Shown: piece by piece, positions 29,302-39,107 of the stretch
Layout: each line of letters starts with the position of its first letter
Numbering within the stretch: the first letter of the stretch is position 1
Origin: Aculops lycopersici
Taxonomy: Eukaryota > Arthropoda > Arachnida > Trombidiformes > Eriophyidae
Direction of reading: 5' to 3'
Length of the DNA stretch: 64,000 bases
NCBI GenBank assembly: GCA_015350385.1
Contig: WNKI01000002.1
Location: 6,861,500 to 6,925,499, forward strand
Program-made: the position numbers and the translations under genes
The notes under the pieces: generated by a model
Seen by the model: the letters and a program-made list of their open reading frames with translations, nothing else
Told to the model about the DNA's origin: nothing
Database searches by the model: none

Positions 29302-31176
29302 TTAGGTGGTTTCGTATGAACTAACGAGACTGAAGTATACAACAGGCTTCTTTTTAGGCACACCCAGTTCGACCTGTTGTCCGACCTCATAATCGTATTT
29401 GAAATCAAGCAATGGCTCCCTCGTTATGCTCTCAACGTCTAGACCATAGAACTCAGCAGCTTCGAGATCCTTGTTTCTGTCGTGTTTCAGAGCTACATAA
29501 CCCTTTTTTGGAAATTTAACTTTCCATTCATATTTACCATCCTTGATGCGATAGAATTCCGGATTTTCACCCTCGTCGAGATTAAGAAAGTCAGTCAGAG
29601 AAAGCATAAAAGGTATTGTCATTCCAAGATCCAGCACGACATCTACTCTCTTTGTTGGATTATTGAGCCTGTTAGAGGAGCTCGAAGTTGATGAAGTTGC
29701 TGGCCCTGCTACTTCATCAGCTTCCGCGGCACGAAGGACAGTATTTCTAGTATTTGGCTTGTCGGGATTTTCTCTTTGTCTTTTGGCCAACACTAGAGCC
29801 TTTGCTTGTCCCAAAGTTTTCTCATCGGCTTCATAATTTGTATTGGTCCCGTGATTTTGACTCGCATTTGTTCCTTCTGCGACAGTTGCCCTCTCAGTTG
29901 CCTCTTGACCAGGTCTTATAATCAGGTCGACTCCGGAGCCAACCGAGGCTTCCGTTGCCAATTTTTTGTTCTTAGCTTGCTTGGTAGGACTTCGAGCTAT
30001 TGAGTATTGATCAAACCGGGTGAGCAACCAATCTTGTTGTTCGCCTATCACAGATCCAGGCCTACAAATTCTAGTCCATGCAATGGCCATTTGAGGGGTA
30101 AAGTTGTATCTAGTCATTAGGTATGCAGCGATTAAAGTTCCAGTTCTGCCGATACCAGCATAACAATGTACTGCAACAGCACCTTTAGCCTCGTCAACGA
30201 TCCTGATGAATCGACCTGCGATCGACGAGGTGGGTGGGTATCCATCAGGGAAAATCAGATCATGATGCTTGAAGCCATGATTCTCGAAGCCTGACTTCTT
30301 GTATTCAGAATCGTTCAATCTAATAATATCCGAGACATTGTGATCGTTAAAATAATCGTGGTAAAATTCAGGCGGACGTTTGTGGTAGAATTTTTTAGCT
30401 GTAAATTCGTCAGAGGGACCAGCAAAAGCGAGTATTTTTCCAGGAATAATCCAATTTAGATCACCAGACATAACAGTTTCATAGAAAATGTACTCCGGGT
30501 GATCAAATTCATAATATTCGTAAAATTTGTTATGAAGTGCTGCATAGAAAGATTGAATACAATCTTCGAGTGTCAATCGCATGGCCGAGAAATTTCCTGA
30601 CACATCGCTAAAGTCAGTTCTCTGGCGGAAAACCAAGTCTTTATGCTTCTTTCCAGGTAAAGCTTTTGGCATCATGAAGAAACCTAATCTCTGGATAACT
30701 TCCTGTGCGGATAGATTCAACAAAACCATGGCCGCAATGGCCACTAACAAGGTCATATTCAGTTTTTTCTTGAGATCCAGGTCGTCCAATACAATAACGA
30801 CATGTTTGTCTGTGTCCCGGTAGGGGATTGTATCGAACCAAACCTTGAGCTTACTACAGAAAAGGTGAGTTGTGGCCAGATTGAACGGGCCGAAATCTTC
30901 ATTGAAAGCCTCGTAGTTCAATGTAGGGCTATCATATAATGACCAAAATATAAATGGGCATTTCGCGTCATTCTTGTGATCGCAAAACTTGACGGCACTC
31001 TCATCTCTTGACAAGCATACCATAAATAGTTTCTCGGGGCAAATCTCATAGAAACAGCCTACATCTCTGACTAGTTCACTCAATCTTTCTCTACAGTGAT
31101 TATCCTGGTCGTTTTTAGGCCGCTTGCCCAGGTGCCTGATGAGTTTGGACGTCTTCACCTGTATGTTTGTCGTCAT
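29302..31176 (-). CDS. CDC14: Dual-specificity phosphatase CDC14
   Basis: 624-aa phosphatase that reverses CDK phosphorylation in mitotic exit, cytokinesis and cilia. The TTG-extended frame is trimmed to the ATG at 31176 (MTTNIQVKTSKLIRHLG). The N-terminal pseudo-catalytic domain includes FCDHKNDAKCPF, FGPFNLATTHLFCSKL and AQEVIQRLGFF. The catalytic domain has GDLNWIIPGKILAFAGP and the P-loop HCYAGIGRTGTLIA with Cys338 and Arg344, then WTRICRPGSVIGEQQ. The usual CDC14 P-loop lysine (HCKAG) is Tyr339 here. After a disordered linker the last 110 residues (KRVDVVLDLGMTIPFMLSL...) look folded and do not resemble the usual CDC14 tail. Single exon. Confidence 0.93.
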   Translation of the reverse strand: MTTNIQVKTSKLIRHLGKRPKNDQDNHCRERLSELVRDVGCFYEICPEKLFMVCLSRDESAVKFCDHKNDAKCPFIFWSLYDSPTLNYEAFNEDFGPFNLATTHLFCSKLKVWFDTIPYRDTDKHVVIVLDDLDLKKKLNMTLLVAIAAMVLLNLSAQEVIQRLGFFMMPKALPGKKHKDLVFRQRTDFSDVSGNFSAMRLTLEDCIQSFYAALHNKFYEYYEFDHPEYIFYETVMSGDLNWIIPGKILAFAGPSDEFTAKKFYHKRPPEFYHDYFNDHNVSDIIRLNDSEYKKSGFENHGFKHHDLIFPDGYPPTSSIAGRFIRIVDEAKGAVAVHCYAGIGRTGTLIAAYLMTRYNFTPQMAIAWTRICRPGSVIGEQQDWLLTRFDQYSIARSPTKQAKNKKLATEASVGSGVDLIIRPGQEATERATVAEGTNASQNHGTNTNYEADEKTLGQAKALVLAKRQRENPDKPNTRNTVLRAAEADEVAGPATSSTSSSSNRLNNPTKRVDVVLDLGMTIPFMLSLTDFLNLDEGENPEFYRIKDGKYEWKVKFPKKGYVALKHDRNKDLEAAEFYGLDVESITREPLLDFKYDYEVGQQVELGVPKKKPVVYFSLVSSYETT

Positions 31177-32220
31177 GTTGTCCGCGTCGGCGGGTAAATG
31201 GTGCAAGTATATAATTTGCAATACAAGAGCTTTCTAAATGTTATCTCTGTTTCTATCTACAACTATTTGTTTGAGGTTGGTTAGAATGCATTAAATTTAT
31301 CAAGTCAATTGATAGGTGGTATTAAAGACGGGATTTATTGTGAAATTTCTATGGCTATGAATTTTGGCGCGCATATTTTCCGCGCTAGGTTCATGGGACT
31401 TCAAAAGGAATTCTTCAAGCCACCGATTCCTTGAGGATGTGTTAAAATATGTCAAATTTTACAACTTTTGCTGTAGTTTCTATAGGCATTGAGTAATTTT
31501 CAAGTTCATGAAGTAAATTGAGTCTATCATGCAACACCTAAAGGTGCTGGTGAGGTGCGGATGAGAATGAATTTATTCTTTGGTGATGGCTAAGCCTTAT
31601 TGTCAATCATTAGTGTAAATAATAGATGGGTTTGATGCACCGACTTGCAATTACTTCAAGGTGCCTTTAATAATTGTCTAAGAGTTAGATCATACAAATT
31701 ATATACAACTTAAGGGTAGGGGAGAATACAATGTTGAGACTTGAAGTTCAAGTTCAACGGTTAGATTTTGTAAACAAAAACTACAGGCATAAAATCATCA
31801 GTGAGAGCGCCCAAAAAACAGTTGTTTTGTTCCTTGGACGTATAAGGGATTCGAGCGCCAAGCAGACTAGTACAAAAAATCTATGAAGCCAACTGTAATA
31901 AAGTCGCCAATATCTCGAAACCTCCTAACGACAGCTCGAATCCCTCTGCGTAGCTCTTTCACTCAGATTGGACATTATGGCGCGCTCGCAATTTTCCGCC
32001 TTTCTCGCATCCAGTATTTTCTCTTCGATTTTTGTTACGTTTAAAGATACTTTCCGGTACTCAGGGAAATCTTTTATATTTGCAAGTGATTTACTGCTTT
32101 CGAACAATGATCAAATGAAACTATTGTAAACGAAATTTAAATGACTTAGACTTGATGACATCTTCAATGCCTCAAAATTTACTCTGTGGAGGAAGTGTTT
32201 TAGTGAGGGCTTCTTAATAT
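31177..32220. other. Intergenic region, CDC14 to GLUT
   Basis: AT-rich, about 1 kb. It contains the CDC14 upstream sequence, with a minus-strand tatata element about 40 nt before its ATG, and one small doubtful frame listed separately. Confidence 0.4.
31925..32107 (-). CDS. Doubtful 60-aa frame
   Basis: An ATG-initiated frame of 60 codons with non-repetitive, Lys/Glu-rich composition (KVSLNVTKIEEKILDARKAENC). It is too short to separate from chance and has no recognised motif. Listed because it lies in an otherwise empty kilobase on the same strand as CDC14 and GLUT. Confidence 0.15.
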   Translation of the reverse strand: MFESSKSLANIKDFPEYRKVSLNVTKIEEKILDARKAENCERAIMSNLSERATQRDSSCR

Positions 32221-33930
32221 CTAATAGTGTTGCAAGAATAATGCCGAGATCTCCTCGGCTGTGGCGCCTTTTGTTTCTGGAACTTTGTAATAGGTGAATA
32301 GATAGAATATGATTAATAGATAGGCGAACACTAGGAATGTATAGCCGTGTAAAACATTGGTCAGCGGCAAGAAGCATAGCGATACGGTGAAGTTGGCTAG
32401 CCAGTTGACAGCAACTGCAATGCTACTAGCCAATGGTCTAGCGTTTGATGGGAACAACTCGGCCACCAGAAACCATGGAATTGAACCTGGCCCACTGGCA
32501 AACATGATGATGAACACATATACAGACACTAGTGCTATCATACTCGAATAGGTTCCTCCTTCCACTGGCTGGCCATCTGGTTCCACTGGCGAGCTGCCAA
32601 GACACATGGCAAGTATCATGCAAGTTATTGCCATGCCCATTAATCCTGTCATATGCAATGTTCTCCTTCCGGCCCTATCCACTAAGAATAGCGAAACAAA
32701 GGTCATGAATACATTGGTAAGACTCATACCTAGAGTTGCATTGAGTGCTGAATGGGCACTTAGTCCGGCGCTCCGAAAGATGGATGTCGAGAAGAATAGT
32801 ACTGCATTGATGCCGGATAATTGTTGACTCAACATAATAACGACGGATATAATCAATGGTCTCCTTAGGCGGCGTTGACTTAGCATTTCCGAAAGAGTAA
32901 CCGGTGGATACTGTTGACTGCTTTCATGTTCGTTTCTGAGCTCGTCGATCTCATACTGAACCTCGCTAGTTTGCCTGAACCAGGATAGTGCTTGTTGGGC
33001 TTGCAACTCTTTGCCCTGGTTGAGTAACAAGTGTTTTGGTGACTCGCTGCAATGAGGTAGAGTGGCTAGCATAAAAACTGCAGGTATTAGAGGAATTGCA
33101 AACAGTATTGGCCACGAGGTTGGCGTTCCAAGTAGACCTGGCATTCCAATAACATTGGACAAGAATATTGACATGGTTATAACGAGCTGATAGATGGTAC
33201 CTAGTGCTCCGCGTAAATTCATAGGAGAAATTTCGTTCAAATACAAAGGAGCCAGGCCGGCGTTAAGACCAGCATTGACTCCAATAATAAGTCTACCCAG
33301 GATGAGTAGCTCGTAGCTTGCAAATGCCCTAGAGGCGGCCATTAGGGGACAGGCTAACAACACTAATAGATTATTATATAAGAGTCCATCGCGTCTACCC
33401 ACTTTATCCGCCACGAATGCGGTTAATATTGCGCCCAAACATCCGCCAATGCAAAATATTGACACAATGACAGCAAATATGAGATCGATTCGGGCATCGC
33501 TAGCCCACTCCTGGTGTCGAGCATGATAGGTATCGTTGATAAACTGGCAGATGAGCTTTTCGGGCACGTTGACCACGCCACCATTGTAGCCGTGCTGGAA
33601 ACTGGAACCCAGAGTTGAGGCCACAACAGCAAAGATCAAATTTCTAGTCAAATTTGATGAGCTAGTTGTATCATCTTGTTGACAACCACCTGCACCAAGT
33701 AGCCGGCTTGAGTCGCCCACCTGGTGGCCACTTGCGCTTATATTATCGTCCTCGTGGACCCAATCAGGCGGCGGCCTGCTCGTCTCAATGAAATCCCTCT
33801 CTCCCTCTCTAGATTGCTCATATTGTTGTCGATCTTGGTTACTTCCAGTCTCGATTTCTTCGGCGTTATAATCGTAGGTTTCTTGGTCCTTAGTGACTTT
33901 GGAAGCGGGGATATCGGGTTTCTTTGGCAT
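32221..33930 (-). CDS. Facilitative sugar transporter, GLUT (SLC2A) class I type
   Basis: 569-aa, 12-helix major-facilitator protein of the plasma membrane. A 90-residue acidic, disordered N-terminus precedes helix 1 (LIFAVVASTLGSSFQHGYNGGVVNVPEKLI). Family signatures include VGRRDGLLYNN, GRLIIGVNAGLNAGLAPLYLNEISP with RGALG, SESPKHLL (PESP in most), QQLSGINAV in helix 7, DRAGRRTLH, GPGSIPWFLVAELF, and the terminal VPETKG. QLSGINAV and the GPGPIPWF-type loop favour the GLUT1-4-like hexose group. Substrate is inferred, not shown. Single exon. Confidence 0.92.
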   Translation of the reverse strand: MPKKPDIPASKVTKDQETYDYNAEEIETGSNQDRQQYEQSREGERDFIETSRPPPDWVHEDDNISASGHQVGDSSRLLGAGGCQQDDTTSSSNLTRNLIFAVVASTLGSSFQHGYNGGVVNVPEKLICQFINDTYHARHQEWASDARIDLIFAVIVSIFCIGGCLGAILTAFVADKVGRRDGLLYNNLLVLLACPLMAASRAFASYELLILGRLIIGVNAGLNAGLAPLYLNEISPMNLRGALGTIYQLVITMSIFLSNVIGMPGLLGTPTSWPILFAIPLIPAVFMLATLPHCSESPKHLLLNQGKELQAQQALSWFRQTSEVQYEIDELRNEHESSQQYPPVTLSEMLSQRRLRRPLIISVVIMLSQQLSGINAVLFFSTSIFRSAGLSAHSALNATLGMSLTNVFMTFVSLFLVDRAGRRTLHMTGLMGMAITCMILAMCLGSSPVEPDGQPVEGGTYSSMIALVSVYVFIIMFASGPGSIPWFLVAELFPSNARPLASSIAVAVNWLANFTVSLCFLPLTNVLHGYTFLVFAYLLIIFYLFTYYKVPETKGATAEEISALFLQHY

Positions 33931-35773
33931 CGTGAGTGTTGTGAAGATTGGGTTTTCTTGCTAATCTGATCAAAAACCTTTCTTCGGCCTCCTTTTCCTG
34001 CGAATCCTACTGTTTCTATTCGACGAAAAGTTGACTAGACTCACTAATTAACTCTTATTCGCTCTGCCTTCTCTTATTCTTTGTCTTTGAATCGTTTTGC
34101 TCACGATATTTCAGGAACTAATTTAGAGCCTTAGAATCTAGAAGGTTCGTCCAGTCTAAAGTTTTTATCCTTAATATTGTATTATCCATTGGTGCTGTTT
34201 GCTAGGAGTATAGCCTTTGCTAATGCTGCCTTTATATTGAAGGATAACCTCGGGAAAATCTAATTAAGATTCAGAGGCTAAAGCGGACAAGGTGGTTGGT
34301 CTGGATTTGGTTAGGCTCAGGTGTATCGAAACCAGCGGGAGCCAAAGAAAAACACAAATACATATACATTCAGGACATGCAGAAAACATGTACGCATATG
34401 GTGGCCCCGATGGGCCCCACGCACTCACTCACTCAAATTTGCCCCAGTGCACAAGCACAATGGCTCATTGAAGCCTCGAACACAGAACCACTTGCCTGGC
34501 CATTGTATTGAACAAACACCTGGCGCGCAACTGGGCCGCTGGCAAGGACAAGGCGCTAGCTTCCCAAAGGTTCCGGGTAAGCAACTTCAATCTTCTCTGG
34601 ATAGGTGGTGACAGGTCACACGCTCGATACACACGAGAATGAAGAGTACTTGTTAGGCGGGCCAAGCTCCCTGGGCGTGTAGCTCAGAGCATTTGTCGAC
34701 CATCTGCACAGGATCCAAAGAGTTGGTCTCGCTAACCTGCTAGCTAGCCTACTGATCTTCATTCAACCAGTTATCGGATAAATCTTTCGAGAGCCACAGG
34801 CAAGAGCGAAAACAGTGGAGCGTCATCATTGTTGTGCATGGAAAACAATGGTAGTTTATACTTCAGCTACAAAATCTAAAATTATCATAATAAACAACAA
34901 CAACAACTATTCTTCTTCACCTACTGATTGCGCAACTTTTCCTTTCCACCCTAAGGGAACTTTATTTCTCTCATCTGGGTTCCCCTAAACCTTAAAGTCC
35001 GCAGGCCCTCGGAGTGTATTAAGAAATATTAGGTCCAGACTAGACTCGTGAGCTAAAAATGTAATTGGGCTAGAAGCTGACTTGTGGGCTAAGAGGTGGC
35101 TTGGGGGCAGGCAACGAGACTAGGAAGTAAACTGAGTCTCGGCTTAGGCGCCTCTGCTGACTGAAGCTTTCCACTCTCGTTGCGCTAGTGACCCATGCGT
35201 CGACTCAATCGAAGGTCGTGAGGCGCATGGAGTAGAATTGAAGAAAGTCGCCATGCGCTACTTAAAAGTGCAACTCGCCGTTGTGTTGTAATGATGATTC
35301 AGTTCACTGCACTTAACGTTGATTTCCTCGTTGCCTCCATCGCACTGTGTAGGCGCAATTAGAATTTAATCTCCCTCTAGCTCCATCTAGCTCTAGCTCA
35401 AGCTCGACTCGACTCGACCCTAGCTTGTTGATGTAAGGGCCGGATGAGAGAGATTGAGAAAATTCAATCTGGATAAATCTGCAGTTTTCTACCGCAGGCG
35501 AGAAACTTGCACACAGGCACCTAGCGCTCGCTGGGAGTGACTCAGTGAAGCGCCTAGCGACTTAGACTCACGCCCAACAGAATCTGTTGCTCCTAATGTG
35601 AGTTTTGCAAGCTCATTCCCCTCGAAGAATTAAATTGTAACAGTGCAGATATAAATAAAATTGCCAGAGCATTCAATTGTTTTTTAATTGAGTTCAGAGA
35701 TCGAAGATTTGACATAAATAGAAGATCAATTAAAAATTTACACCCCACGATAAACATAAAGTAGTATATCAAG
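33931..35773. other. 1.8 kb gene-free stretch
   Basis: GLUT upstream DNA and ABRA promoter side. No conserved frame. A tgtagctcag at about 34675 resembles a tRNA A box, but no B box follows. The AT-rich end before 35774 is probably 5'UTR. Confidence 0.4.
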
Positions 35774-36382
35774 ATGGATTCAGCTGTTACTCAGCAGCAA
35801 CAACAACAACAACAAACACAACCCACAACACCACCGGCCCAAACAACGGGCAGCTCGACGCCGAGAATCTATGGAAACGAGTCGCTGTCCAATAGGATAT
35901 CACAATTTCAAACTGCAACCGAGAAGAACATTTACAAGCAGAAGCAGAATCCATTTTCGGGTTCGTTTGAGGTGAAGTCGCTGCGAGGAAAATACAATCC
36001 AAATGACTCGAGTTACGGGCGGCCAAAGCCGGGAAGCAAGACAGAGGCTCGCGGAATCAAGGCTCACGAGAGTGTTGAGGATGAAATTAGGGTTTTGTGC
36101 CAGGTAATTGATGAGCATGGAACTCCCATTTCGGATGGTTTGGCCGAAATTAAATTTGGCGAACTCTTTCGCCTGTACTCGGTGATTTCGAACAAGGTGG
36201 TTGGAATTTTGATTAGAGCAAGGAAACATGGATGGGTAGAGTTCGAGGGTGAAATGTTGTATCAAGGAAGGGATGATGCCAAGATTATAAAGCTACTTAA
36301 GTCACCGCCGAGAGGAATCCAAATAACAAAAAACACAGTATTCAAATCTGGCCAATCGGTGGACTTGAAATCAGACGACTAA
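35774..36382 (+). CDS. ABRA: Actin-binding Rho-activating (ABRA/STARS) protein, costars domain
   Basis: 202 aa. The C-terminal costars domain (about 95-185) reads VEDEIRVLCQVIDEHG, IKFGELFRLYSVISNKVVGILIRARKHGWVEFEGEMLYQGRDD, nearly the family consensus. This domain binds F-actin and, in vertebrate STARS, promotes SRF signalling through Rho and MRTF. The preceding YKQKQNPFSGSFEV and YGRPKPGSKTEARG match the segment just before costars in ABRA, so this is the ABRA type rather than the short ABRACL. It is about half the length of human ABRA and begins with poly-Gln/Thr. Cytosolic; single exon. Confidence 0.9.
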   Translation: MDSAVTQQQQQQQQTQPTTPPAQTTGSSTPRIYGNESLSNRISQFQTATEKNIYKQKQNPFSGSFEVKSLRGKYNPNDSSYGRPKPGSKTEARGIKAHESVEDEIRVLCQVIDEHGTPISDGLAEIKFGELFRLYSVISNKVVGILIRARKHGWVEFEGEMLYQGRDDAKIIKLLKSPPRGIQITKNTVFKSGQSVDLKSDD

Positions 36383-37416
36383 ATGTGAAGAGAGAAAAGC
36401 GTTTTTCTTGGAGTTCTTTATTAGATCGTAACTATAACTAAACTATTTGTAAACCTAATGTGACACTTGTTGCCAACGATTCTTTGTTGTTTTAGTCGAT
36501 GATTTTGTAAAAGATTTTATTTTTATTTTTCTACTGTTGCGTATACGAGCATCCAAAGTATCGCATTCCGATGCGACAATCTCATTGGATTGTTTCTCTA
36601 TCCAAGGTTCTACGAACATAACAAACACTTGACCATTATGACTATGACTTGATCCTCTAACCAGATAATTAGTCTGTAAAGCTCAAAGTCATGCGTCACA
36701 TTCAACAGAGCGAGCTGCAAGAGCAGCAGCAACAGCCACGATTGATTGACAACCAGGCAGCCACTTGAAACGGACAATCAATTGATCGATCGATCAATCA
36801 TTTGCGCACGCGTGATCAAACGCTAGCGCAATAGGGAGACAGGGAAAGAGCATTAAGTATATCATTATTGTTGTTAATGGATCATAATGCCGCGGCCGTC
36901 ATCGACGAATGTCCAAACTGATTTCAAGACGAACAATGCAAAGTTATCTTCTTTACGATCTCGCAAAGTTGATAAGCCGGTTTGCAAACTCGCATAACGT
37001 GGGCCGATGAGCTAGAGTTGTGATTATCGGCAACCAGAGAGAAAGAGATAGAGGAAGCGAGGAGAAGACAATTATAGAGTAAGTTTGCATTGTAACCTCC
37101 AAGTGTCATCTTGCCGACACAATGGCAGGTTTCGTCAGCGGTATTTTTGCGTTGATAATTTGGTCTTGGTTTTGATCGTTTGTCATCTAGACAAACCGAG
37201 TGTTGCTGTATTGCGCACGACTGACGACGTCTTGTTGAAAAATATCCACTATTTCTATCATAGATTTGGCAATATTTTGGAGGTTATTTTTTGAGCAGAA
37301 AAAAGTCAATTCATTTTCCAGTAGCCAGCTAATTAAAAACTGCAGTTGCCCTCCATTCGCCTGTGTGTCCAAGAATTCGCTTGTTTCTACTTGAAGGTGC
37401 CAGTGGCTACCACCTA

Positions 37417-37472
<56 letters not shown>

Positions 37473-37646
37473 TCAGTAGCAACAACATTAACTCGGAAGG
37501 ACATAGTCAGTCTGGTAGCTGGCCGAGCCAACAAGTGGAAGTGGAAGTGGCCAAACGAAGAGGAGAGATTTAATCTCATCACTAACGCGAGCCCAGCGAG
37601 TTAGTTGGAGACGATAACGAGGAAGGCAGTTTAGAGGTTTGCCAAA
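36383..37646. other. Intergenic region with triplet repeats
   Basis: About 1.3 kb without a supported gene. It holds an ATC run and an adjoining AGC run (37418-37471), and CAACAAGTGG at 37529, about 110 bp before the candidate first exon of the tetraspan gene. Confidence 0.45.
37418..37471. repeat. (ATC)n(AGC)n compound triplet repeat
   Basis: About ten ATC triplets followed by about seven AGC triplets; noncoding. Confidence 0.85.
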
Positions 37647-37686
37647 ATGACCAGTGAGGAGCGAAAGCCAATATATCAGGATTCGG
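37647..37686 (+). CDS. Candidate first coding exon of the tetraspan gene
   Basis: CCAAAATGACC is a good start context. It encodes MTSEERKPIYQDS plus one base and is followed exactly by a consensus donor G/GTGAGT at 37687. Joining to the AG at 38037-38038 (behind tttcctctcc, 352-nt intron) or at 38064-38065 keeps the downstream frame in both cases. Without splicing the frame stops at once (GGT GAG TAG), which favours a real donor. Confidence 0.55.
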
Positions 37687-37769
37687 GTGAGTAGAGTTTC
37701 TTTTCCTTCAAGCTCAAGTTTGAAGTTACAAAATTTTGCAAGTATATTAAGTAGCAGAGGTGTATAAAT

Positions 37770-37802
37770 TACTACCACCACCACCACCACCACCACCACT
37801 AC
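37770..37802. repeat. (CAC)n triplet repeat
   Basis: About nine CAC/ACC triplets inside the proposed intron of the tetraspan gene. Confidence 0.8.
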
Positions 37803-38028
37803 TGCTACTACTAAATGACCAACTAAAGTAAGCGAGATAACTAATGTGATCTAATCTAATTTTTCGCCCATTTCACTACCTCTCGCCCGTTTCATTTTTG
37901 AATTGACGGGAAAAACCTGAACGCTCACCTGTTGCTGTCACAAATCGCTAAAAAAATAACTGAAACGAACCCAAAAACGAAACCATCGGCTCAAAACAAA
38001 TCCACCACCAAAAAATTTCCTCTCCAAA

Positions 38029-38607
38029 ATGCGCCCAGGAGTTTATACGCGAATCGATGGCTCAGGTGTGTCGAATAAATCTGAGCAACAGCATCTAATT
38101 ATACAACCAGTTGAATTTGACCACAAGCACAGGAATATGTACGGCTATTTAGCCGCTGGCGCCTTTCTCTTGGTTCTAATCAACTACCTGATGCTTAAGG
38201 AGCGCGCGTGTCAAATATCATTAGGCGCCGGGTATACAAATTTTGATTTACTTCAAAGTTTTCATATGACAACTCTGATAATTGCAATAATTGTCTTTGT
38301 ATTAAGTTATTTCAATTTCGCAGTTGTCATCTACGAATTTAAGCTACTATTTTACGTTGCCGCCGGCCTTATATTCGTTTGCTCCGGATTATTAATTTAC
38401 AGTGCAGTAACCATCCTATCAATGCCCTGCGTACCCCTGAACAACAATGCTAATACCTTCGTCTCCCTATTGGATGCCAGCTTTATTACTGGCAGCAGCA
38501 ACATATTTGCAGCTGGCGACGGAATTGGCATTACCGTATTCTTCTTTGACATTGCGGCTGCCATTATGATGTTTCTCTCAGGTCGCAGATTCTACCAGAA
38601 ATGCTAA
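38029..38607 (+). CDS. Four-helix (MARVEL-like) membrane protein
   Basis: 192 aa if started at 38029, or 188-201 aa if the exon at 37647 is spliced in. Four membrane helices are clear: YGYLAAGAFLLVLINYLML, TLIIAIIVFVLSYFNFAVVIY, LFYVAAGLIFVCSGLLIYSAV and GITVFFFDIAAAIMMFLSG. Short cytosolic ends and a larger second extracellular loop with one Cys give a MARVEL/claudin-like plan. I cannot name the family. Polyadenylation signals AATAAA lie at 38737 and 38744. CAACAAGTGG-type motifs flank the gene (37529, 39047). Confidence 0.7.
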   Translation: MRPGVYTRIDGSGVSNKSEQQHLIIQPVEFDHKHRNMYGYLAAGAFLLVLINYLMLKERACQISLGAGYTNFDLLQSFHMTTLIIAIIVFVLSYFNFAVVIYEFKLLFYVAAGLIFVCSGLLIYSAVTILSMPCVPLNNNANTFVSLLDASFITGSSNIFAAGDGIGITVFFFDIAAAIMMFLSGRRFYQKC

Positions 38608-39107
38608 GCATTCCAAAACAAGTGGCAACTATCAGTGCCGTTTTCTTTATCCAACAAAAGGCATCTTGATGTCTAAGAGAAAGAAGATAAAGGCAAGCAA
38701 CCATGAGAAGTAGTATAACAAATGAGGCAACGAGACAATAAATAATAAAGTTTCCACTGACCCAAATACCGACACTACCATTCTTTGATTAGATAATCCT
38801 TCTTTTGTGTCTTGCTAACATTGAGAGTCTATTTCAGAGGCATTTTCGTGTCACTTTATTATCTGTCTTGAGCATTCTCTTCAAAACGCTGAGCGAGAGT
38901 TTCATGTTACATAACATTCGCCGAGTGCCTCTTGGAATCTCACTTAATACATAATACAACATCAAGTGAGATCAATGATATAACTTTTGAAGACAGAGAG
39001 ACCATAATAAAGAAATCAAGATCACAACGCCACAAGATTTTGGCTGCAACAAGTGGCAGCAACCGAAGACTGGCATCAAGCTGGGCAACAACAGCAAGAG
39101 TCTTACT
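38608..39107. promoter_or_regulatory. Intergenic, tetraspan 3'UTR and KYAT promoter side
   Basis: 500 bp. Two AATAAA signals at 38737-38749 end the upstream gene. CAACAAGTGG at 39047, only 60 bp before the KYAT ATG, is well placed for a promoter-proximal site. Confidence 0.45.

Noticed and set aside
31850..31945. GATTCGAGC / GCTCGAATCCC words resembling T-arm sequences
   Set aside because: No matching D-arm or acceptor stem on either strand.
34670..34745. tRNA-like A box (tgtagctcag)
   Set aside because: No GGTTCGA-type B box at the right spacing and no acceptor-stem pairing.
37187..37582. Minus-strand frame with poly-Asp and poly-Ala
   Set aside because: Produced by the ATC/AGC triplet repeat; no conserved part.
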